Origin: Aphrocallistes beatrix
Taxonomy: Eukaryota > Porifera > Hexactinellida > Sceptrulophora > Aphrocallistidae
Length of the DNA stretch: 64,000 bases
Reading direction: 5' to 3'
Assembly (NCBI GenBank): GCA_963281255.1
Contig: OY725491.1
Coordinates: forward strand, 2,604,001-2,668,000
Shown: positions 57,390 through 64,000 of the stretch, one piece after another
Layout of the letters: each line of letters starts with the position of its first letter
Position numbering within the stretch: position 1 is the stretch's first letter
Made by a program: the position numbers and the translations under genes
Notes under the pieces: generated by a model
Databases searched by the model: none
What the model saw: only the letters and a program-made list of their open reading frames with translations
What the model was told of the DNA's origin: nothing

Positions 57390-57580
57390 ATCTGTGTTTC
57401 TTGATCTGAGTCATAAAGGTCATAAAGGAAGTCTCTGGACATCGCGTGTATGCATCTGGTAGAGTGAGCTCATCCAAAGAAATAGGTTGCACTGGAGCTG
57501 GTAGGCTGCGGGCTCGCTGATGTTGGATGCTATGTTTAAGACTGTCTAGTTTGCGTAACAATGCAGAATTGTCCTCTTAT
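57390..57580 (-). pseudogene. FLYWCH/MULE-type transposon protein scrap
   Basis: Minus-strand frame NSALLRKLDSLKHSIQHQRA, then LPAPVQPISLDELTLPDAYT. The pattern 'R-------HR-R----P-----SLDEL-LP--YT' is common in FLYWCH/MULE transposase-derived proteins just before their DDE domain. It runs into stops on both sides. Confidence 0.4.
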
Positions 57581-57605
57581 ACAGTTTAATTGTATTCTCC
57601 CACAA

Positions 57606-60600
57606 TGTGGTGTGAACTATGTTGTGATTCGATGCATTTCATTTATGCTTGCCTTCACTTAAAAGCTACTAACAGCCTCTCGCCTGGTACTGTGGATATG
57701 TTATGAGTCTGGGTCTTACCTCCTGGCTACCACCCACGATGTTACTTAGCAGCGCCGGCGCCACCGGTCCGGTTGGTCCGGTTTTCACCGGACCACTTTT
57801 AAGAAAAAGCTAAAGTGGTCCGGATAGGTCTGGTTGTTGCGCTTTTAATACGATACGCTAGATCATACACTTCATTCAATAAGATTGAATAATGTCTAGC
57901 TAATAAGAAAGAGTGTTGATTGTACTAAGGTAGCAATGTGATGACAACTGTTTACTATTAGTATAGAACCAATTTATTGACCATATTTGGAGAATATTTT
58001 GGATGTCCGTGCATAGCAACGGCCTGGAATTTTTCACATTCCTGGCCGTTGCTAAGAACTGAACTTTCGTAGTTAAGTTCAACCGGACCACTTCAAATGA
58101 GGTGGCGCCGGCCCTGACTTAGTAGTAGGCTGAACCAAATAGTATAAATTACCTTGACCACTTGAGGAATGTATTCAAGGCCTTAGAGACGGCTGGCTTG
58201 CAGCTACGCATAGATAAGTGTAAGTTAGGAGTTAATTCAGTCGAATTTCTGGGGCATAGAATCTCATTCGAGGGCAGAAGTCCAGTGCGAGAATATGCGC
58301 GTAAGCTCCAAAATTTCCCTCAGTCGAAATGTGTTGCAGCATTACAGCGTTTCATTGGGGTGGTTAATTATTATAGTATCTCAGTGGCTCCTTTGAGATA
58401 AACCGCTCATTTGCGAGTTGCAGCCACCAGGGCCCAAGCCTCTAATTGCCCTGCGGAGTAATTTCTCTGGGTGGGACTCAAAGAGGACGAAAAGAAATGA
58501 ACTGGACGTAATTTTTCGGTGTTCTTGTCCAATTGAGATAGCACGGCCGCCACACCTCCCAAACTCGCATCAGCTTCTATGTAAAATTCGCAATTCCAGT
58601 CTGGGTGTGATAGTATGACCGGCTCCTTGGTCAAATGAGTTCTCAGCGTTTCAAACGCCAACTGGCATCTACTGTCCCAATCCCATCTTCTCCCCTTCTT
58701 CAACAATCCGAAGAGGGGCTCAGTTATTCCCGACATATTTTGTATGTAGCACGGTACTCCTCACAGACCACTGTCCGCTTAGTTGGCTGAAAACACAGAG
58801 AGACCCTAAGCACACATATGCTCGGTGGCTTATGGAATTACAGGTGCTTTCGTTTAGGATCGTGTACAGACCAGGAAGTAGGAATCAAGTGGCCGACTAC
58901 TTGAGCCGCAACCAGGAGCTTGATTATGATGAAGAAGTGAATCAGGAGTCGCACTTTGAGGATAGGGTTTTCATTACAGAAGGTGTCCCGAGCAGACTTT
59001 TTAATAAGATCCTCGAGGGACAAGTGAGGGATGAAGTTATCCGGAAGGCATTGACCGAGAGGGTCAAGTACGTACTGGTCAGCTAAAGAATGTGGTTGAC
59101 AAGATGAGAAGGAGTGGGCAAAATTTGTACTTCATGAACAGGGTGGTGGTTCCGATTGAGCTATGTAAAGAGGCGATGTTACATACACACGCCCAACACC
59201 ATTTCGGTCAGGCAGGCACAACCCGATCTCTACGGAGGAATTTCTTTTGGCCACGAATGGTACGGGACGTCAAGTCGTTTTTTCGCAACTGCCTAACTTG
59301 CCAAAGGGCGAAACATAAGTCGAGTGGAAGAGAACCTATGAAGATGACGGAGATTGGAGAGGGAATTCCGGGTGAAGCAATCTCGATAGATATAGAGACA
59401 CTCCCATGGTCCGACGATCCAGAGGACGGGTATCGGTATTTTCTTCTTATGGTTGACCTATTCACAAGATATGTGGAGTTACAGCCCTTGAGGGATCAGG
59501 AGGCGGACATGTTGCTTGCGGCCTTCCAGCAGGGTTGAGTGTACCGTGGTCATGGTATGCCATCAATAATCTTGACCGAAAAGGGAGCGAACTTAGACGG
59601 TAGGGTGTTTCGAGAATTTTGCTTGAAAGCAGGGGTAGACAAGAGGTCCACAACTCCATACCATCAAACTCCACCACTCGCGTATCACCTCACTTACTTA
59701 ACTTCGGGAGAGAACCGGCTTCTCCATTGGATGCATGGTGCAACCATCTTGGGGAGGGTGAGAGAAACAGTCAAGGAGAATATTTGAAAATTTTGAGGAG
59801 GAGAGTGGAGCTTCGAGATATTGCATTAGAGAAAAGCAGGAAAAATCTCGCAAAGGCTAGGAATCGCTACAATGAGAACAAGACGGAGAGCGGCATCGGA
59901 AAGGGTGACTTGGTGATGTTGAGAAGGAGTGTCATATAAGATTCGCTGTCCTCAAGGTTCAGTGGGCGGTTTGACAGTAGTGGAGAGAAAGGGTCCTGAT
60001 ATCAAGCTGCAAATAAGACGGAAGAACAAGTGGGTACACTTGGACAACGTAAAAAGGTACATGGGATCAGAGATGCCTATCACTTCGCTAATTAGTCCCC
60101 AGGATCCACAACCTTTCACTGAGACCCAGATTGAGGACGGCATTAACCAGGAAGTGGAAGAAACAGGGGACGAATCCAGCAATTAGGCAGATGAGAACTC
60201 AAACGTCACGAATCAACAGGTTGGGAGGAAATACCCCCAGAGAATCAGGAGATCCCCAAATATTTTGAAGACTTTATCAGCTGGGATGCGAGTACACAAG
60301 GAACAGGAGGTGGCTAACAGGCCGACACAGAGGAGGCAATGAGGCACCAGTTTGAAAAGGGGGGTGGTGTTATGAGTCTGGGTCTTACCTGCTGGCTACC
60401 ACCCACGATGTTACTTAGTAGTAGGCTGAACAAAATAGTATAAATTACTTCATTTGTTGTATACTACTTAGTCTTTACTGTTGACATACTATTTGGTATT
60501 TCTTCTATTATCTATACACTTACGTTAGTCTTCTTAACGAGTACAAAACAGATATGTTATATACCTTGGATATTCCATCGTCTACTTTTGCGTCGACCGT

Positions 60601-60736
60601 GCAGGGTAATCTAGATAAATGTTACACTGGTCAACACACATTTAGTTGTCTAAGAAGATCGATTTTAAGGAGTCTCTGGCGTGCCGAATCTGGGAATGAC
60701 ATTGATTTTGCCGAATTGGTACTAGTTTTTGAAGTA
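57606..60736 (+). CDS. Unrecognised reading frame, split by the Ty3 fossil
   Basis: The frame on the right (from GATA at 60551) reads DMLYTLDIPSSTFASTVQGN, then a segment with TGQHTFSCLRRSILRSLWRA to LVLVFE before a possible donor GTAATG at 60734. Beyond that the frame stays open to 60883. The left flank (57606-57698) is open in the same frame (YACLHLKATNSLSPGTV), and the GATA target duplication lies between. This suggests one exon-like frame existed before the insertion. No family is recognised and no upstream acceptor is convincing, so it may be a pseudogene or chance. Confidence 0.35.
57699..60550 (+). mobile_element. Ty3/gypsy LTR retrotransposon fossil
   Basis: The 3' LTR (60368-60550, 183 bp, TGTTATGAG...AAAACA) has a purine tract AAAAGGGGGGTGG just before it. 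An incomplete 5' LTR starts at 57699. The 4-bp duplication GATA lies at 57695-57698 and 60551-60554. Parts between: RT end (58162-58400, VEFLGHRISFEG), RNase H region partly in opposite orientation (58407-58736, minus), then FRIVYRPGSRNQVADYLSRN, and integrase with HHCC zinc region and core (59092-59900). Gag and most of RT are not seen. The copy is broken in several places. Shared LTR sequence differs at about two of 80 positions, so insertion is fairly recent. A 367-bp MITE is inserted in the 5' LTR. Confidence 0.85.
57750..58116. mobile_element. 367-bp MITE inside the 5' LTR of the Ty3 fossil
   Basis: The ends CAGCGCCGGCGCCACC and GGTGGCGCCGGCCCTG are inverted, with ACTTAG duplicated on both sides (57744-57749 and 58117-58122). 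The 3' LTR shows the uninterrupted target, confirming the insertion. The termini look hAT-like, though the duplication reads as 6 rather than 8 bases. An internal palindrome, GGCCGTTGC...GCAACGGCC, lies at 58016-58057. Confidence 0.85.
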
Positions 60737-60889
60737 ATGTTAACTTTTGATTTGAAAACAGTGAAAATTAATTTTCATATATTTCATTATCTTGAGGTTA
60801 CAAACAGATTTCCCGGAAAAGACGTTAATGTGTTTATCCGAATTCTGAAAAACCGTTCTGCACTTTTACGTTTAGAGATTTAGATACAG

Positions 60890-61349
60890 TACACCCTCGG
60901 TTATCCGAACACCTCCGTTTGTTAGCTCAAAGATTGGTGTTCGGATAAGTGAAATCGTTCGGATAAGCGAAATACGTATTTTACGCTCTTAAATGCACAT
61001 GTACCAACTTAGATGTTATTAAAGAACGTATTATGATTTGAATACTACTTACACGCATGTATAGCCAAACAAATTGACAATGCTACGCACAATTTTGGAA
61101 CATACATTTTCAAGGAATTGATTTATTAAACATCATTTCAGTTATCTGAACACATTATTTCAGTTATCCGAACATATCATTTCAGTTATCTGAACACATT
61201 ATTTCAGTTATCTGAGCACATCATTTCAGTTATCCAAACACATTATTTCAGTTATCCGGACACATTATTTTCACAAATTCGATTGAAAAGTATTTGATAA
61301 AATGAGTGGTACTCGAACACACTGTTCGGATAATCGAGGGTCTACTGTA
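60890..61349. mobile_element. Tigger/pogo-like MITE with CAGTTATCYGAACA repeats
   Basis: The ends CAGTACACCCTCGGTTATCC and GGATAATCGAGGGTCTACTG are flanked by TA. The centre carries seven or eight direct copies of TTTCAGTTATCTGAACACAT (about 61135-61270). Non-coding. Confidence 0.85.
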
Positions 61350-61411
61350 TTGTCAATTGGTAGTTTTTGAAAAATTGCTATCTAAAATTTCGGCAATTTC
61401 AAATAGCATTT

Positions 61412-61581
61412 TTAAATGCAGGATTTGTACACAATATGCTTATCGTGATCTCCCATTTCATGTAAAATAGGCGCAATAGGTACTTTTAACAAATCAGTGA
61501 TAGATTTCCTCTGTTCTTCAATCAATGTCCAGCACTCTTTAAGCTCAGTCGCAGAGTAATTCTTTAGTGCAGGAGTCAAAC
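61412..61581 (-). CDS. Probable terminal exon of an unidentified minus-strand gene
   Basis: Acceptor TTTTTCTCTTCAG ends at 61582. The frame then reads LTPALKNYSATELKECWTLI, then EEQRKSITDLLKVPIAPILH and EMGDHDKHIVYKSCI, and stops at 61412-61414, giving 55 residues. The strong polypyrimidine tract and amphipathic, protein-like composition support a real exon. Entry after one carried base is the same as in the ankyrin exon at 49831, but this exon ends in a stop and lies upstream of that one on the same strand, so it belongs to a different gene. Family not recognised. Confidence 0.5.
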
Positions 61582-61712
61582 CTGAAGAGAAAAATATTGG
61601 AATTTAACGACAAAATTGGCTTCGCTCTTCTGGGATAGTACGCCGCCCATTGCTACCCTTAGAAGCGTCTACTGGAGGTTGAACTAAATTCCCCAATCTG
61701 GGAATGCTAGTG

Positions 61713-62080
61713 CAGGGCTGGGGTTGGTTAACCGATTTTAGGGCTCAGTCATTTTGGTTTCCTCCAGGGTAGTTAACTGGTTAACCGATGGCAATATAAA
61801 TTAGTAAAAATATGAATTTTTGGACTAATCTTTTACCTGGTATTAATAATTTTATAACTTTCAGTGGTCTCGAAATATATTATATGATTATAAAATAGGA
61901 ATTATACTGTATTATCAAATTTTTAGAAGTAATATCCATGATTCTCCGTAGAAAAACAATGAAATTGGTGTAAATATTTATAAAATAAAGCCGATCGGTT
62001 AACCGATCGAGGATTTCCTTAACCGTTAACCGAGATTGACGGAGGTTAGCCTGTTAACCGGTTAACCGAATCCAGCCTTG
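61713..62080. mobile_element. hAT MITE with GGTTAACCG arms
   Basis: The ends CAGGGCTGGGGTTGGTTAAC and TTAACCGAATCCAGCCTTG, with GCTAGTG duplicated at 61706-61712 and 62081-62087. Inner arms repeat GGTTAACCG several times in both directions. 368 bp, non-coding. A truncated relative is at 16563-16693. Confidence 0.85.
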
Positions 62081-62087
62081 GCTAGTG

Positions 62088-62929
62088 TTACATGGGAGCT
62101 CTAATTTATAACACTTGGAAGGCGAGTTTGCTCTTGGCCCTGAGGACCAATTTGAAGGTTCTTTAGTGAGCGAGTAGAGATGTAGATATCTTAAATTCAG
62201 GCAAGGATTATATACAGAAGCTTGCTAACCCGAGAACTTCAACAGCTTTTTTTAATCTTCGATGTCTAGTTTTTAATGATCTTTTTCACTAGCTTTATAC
62301 TTATTCTGTGACCTGTAGATTACACAACATGCCCCGAGAAATCTTTGAAATAACCGAAAGGGCTCTTGCCTTTCCTAAGCTATATGTTGGCTGATTTAAG
62401 ATAGTACGTTGACTGATTTGAGACAGGAATATAGCAAAGACCTCGTGGAGGCACAAACATAGAGGTGAGCATCCAGGAATTCCATTGAAGCATTGATAAA
62501 CCACCAAATTGAGCTGTATAATTTATATTAATACCTTGTACCATGGATTATTATCATAAATAAACAATTTTAGGAAATTTAACAAACATGCTAACGGGGA
62601 AATATGAAATGATGAATAGTGGATACAAGAATAACTATATTCTCGCGGGATTTCAGTTTGAGTGTGTTATATGTTAGGATCAATCAATTCGATCATAAAA
62701 TAACTTTTAACGACATGGACTGGAATTGATTATTTAATAAGTATAAAAATCTTTAGCAATGTGAACTTTGTGTATTCAAATTGGGCTTACATTCGGGATT
62801 AGTTGACTTAATACGAAGTAAATTATATTTATCAAGAAATAAAATTATGCTACAGTTCTGATTTCGTTAATATAACCGTAGACAAATGATAATCCAGCGT
62901 ACTTAGTATAAAACAAGAAAGCGACGTAC
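62088..62929. other. No gene seen
   Basis: AT-rich. The minus frame 62301-62507 has no recognisable features. Confidence 0.4.
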
Positions 62930-63008
62930 ATTCCCAAGCACCCACTGGGTAAATCTGCGGAAACGCAGATTCGCAAGCCGCGCAGCGCAAGCAAGCGAAG
63001 CGCGCTTG
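62930..63008 (+). repeat. HLR 3' terminal fragment
   Basis: AGCCGCGCAGCGCAAGCAAG and the terminal hairpin CAAGCGAAGCGCGCTTG end at 63008, followed by T, preceded by a distinct CTGCGG...CGCAG palindrome (62951-62969). Only the last about 75 bases resemble the family, so it may be a related subfamily. It creates the spurious minus frame 62845-63093. Confidence 0.55.
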
Positions 63009-64000
63009 TACCAAATAAAACTACGAGTGTTATCTTAGCGGCCGATTCAGCGGCGGATTCGCATGTCACGTTCAAACATGAATAATTCAGCAAGCATATG
63101 TCATATAAGAAATCTAATTACACCATTGTGTAGAGGAGCATTGGTGCATTCATATTTGATATATGAAATTTTAATATTCCGCGTGATGAGTCAGCAGTGA
63201 CACTTTTAGTCCATGTAACGTATCTGGTGGAATAAGTCAGTAAATATGACTGGTAGCAATTAGCCATTTTAACCACATGAAGATGAGCTTTGGTGCACCC
63301 CTGAAATCCATTTTCAAGACTAAATTCGGAAAACTGGCTAAATGGCAGGAGGCCAAAGTTTGTATTTACTAGTTTGGTAATAGGCATAACTTCATACTGA
63401 TATCCAACTAGGATGTGATCTAGACAAACTTAGCTATTCATCCATAGTTACCTACGCACTTGATGAATGTCACTGAATTTGTTTACACAATCGATGCATA
63501 ATTCCTGGTCAATTCATAATTAATTAAATATTCCTCGTAAGAGCAGACCAAAATTTATTATTCACGGATACAATTGTTAAGATGATTATTATATAAGGAT
63601 TTCCTGTTCAAATTCTGCGAAATGCTCTAAAAGGGTTGTCAGCTATGATCATGGAAAACCCCCAATGCTTGATTTGTGCTAGAATTCTCCGCATACAAGG
63701 TATTAATATCCGTAGCCAATACCAAACTGCTCACGACAGGGGTATACAAATATGTAGGTGAATGGATTTCTGAAAATCCCTTGATCTCAACAGTGTCTAG
63801 ACGAGTTGAAGATAATTAGGTAGTCTTGTCTTCAGTTCACTAACTGATATATTTAAAAAATAAGTTATTTTTATTAATCATTTGAGAAAAAATTGCCATA
63901 TTATTTTCTATCAACTTCTGAATCTACATTAATATTGCGTCCCGCGACCCCAATCATGGAATGTGGCAGCCCGAGGAGATAGGGTTTGGACAGCCTTGTC
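63009..64000. other. No gene identified
   Basis: A minus frame of 89 codons at 63118-63387 (MPITKLVNTNFGLLPFSQF) has no recognised domain and no splice context I trust. The rest is AT-rich. Confidence 0.4.

Noticed and set aside
62845-63093. Minus ORF with hydrophobic composition
   Set aside because: Generated by the GC-rich terminal module of the repeat family.
1-64000. Autonomous Helitron (Rep/helicase) gene
   Set aside because: No frame with Rep or Pif1-type helicase motifs was found, so the repeat family is non-autonomous here.
1-64000. tRNA, rRNA or other structured RNA genes
   Set aside because: No cloverleaf with A/B boxes or rRNA-like block was recognised by eye.

Overview
This is an AT-rich, repeat-saturated stretch of an invertebrate animal nuclear genome. 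The evidence is spliced genes with GT-AG introns and consistent phases, and a dense mix of animal-type transposons: mariner/Tc1, P/THAP9, Harbinger, Ginger-like, MULE, hAT, Tigger/pogo, L2/CR1 LINE and Ty3 LTR fossils. I could not assign the species. No tRNA, rRNA or CRISPR array was seen. A 200-base run of N (22537-22736) marks an assembly gap.

The left third (2404-22536, + strand) holds the one well-identified host gene, an EFA6/PSD-type ARF exchange factor. Eight exons join without a phase conflict. They give a serine-rich N-terminal region, a complete Sec7 domain split over five exons, and the first half of a PH domain that runs into the gap. The 5' end lies before the window. No exon was found after the gap. 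The introns are packed with mobile DNA. A short minus-strand coding-like exon lies inside the first visible intron (2959-3302).

The rest is mostly transposon territory. From 24-33 kb: several copies of a non-autonomous repeat with Helitron-like ends, an apparently intact DD37D mariner (25494-26794), and a broken P-type transposon with a THAP domain (27936-30380). From 33-43 kb: a Tc1 element, a MULE, a mariner remnant, a 1 kb foldback element and a second P fragment. From 42.7-46.1 kb: a Harbinger element with transposase and Myb-like partner. From 47-54 kb: a DD37E-type element, one ankyrin-repeat exon on the minus strand (49554-49831), and a Ginger-like integrase DNA transposon with long subrepeat-built inverted termini. 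From 57-62 kb: a broken Ty3 fossil inside an unrecognised reading frame, Tigger and hAT MITEs, and a probable terminal exon of another minus-strand gene (61412-61581).

The most unusual signal is the repeated Helitron-like family. Its copies carry bZIP-type sites (TGACGTCA and TGACTCA) at a density far above chance, have a hairpin at the very 3' end, and contain TA tracts into which TA-targeting elements have inserted. One copy ends 19 bases before an EFA6 exon.
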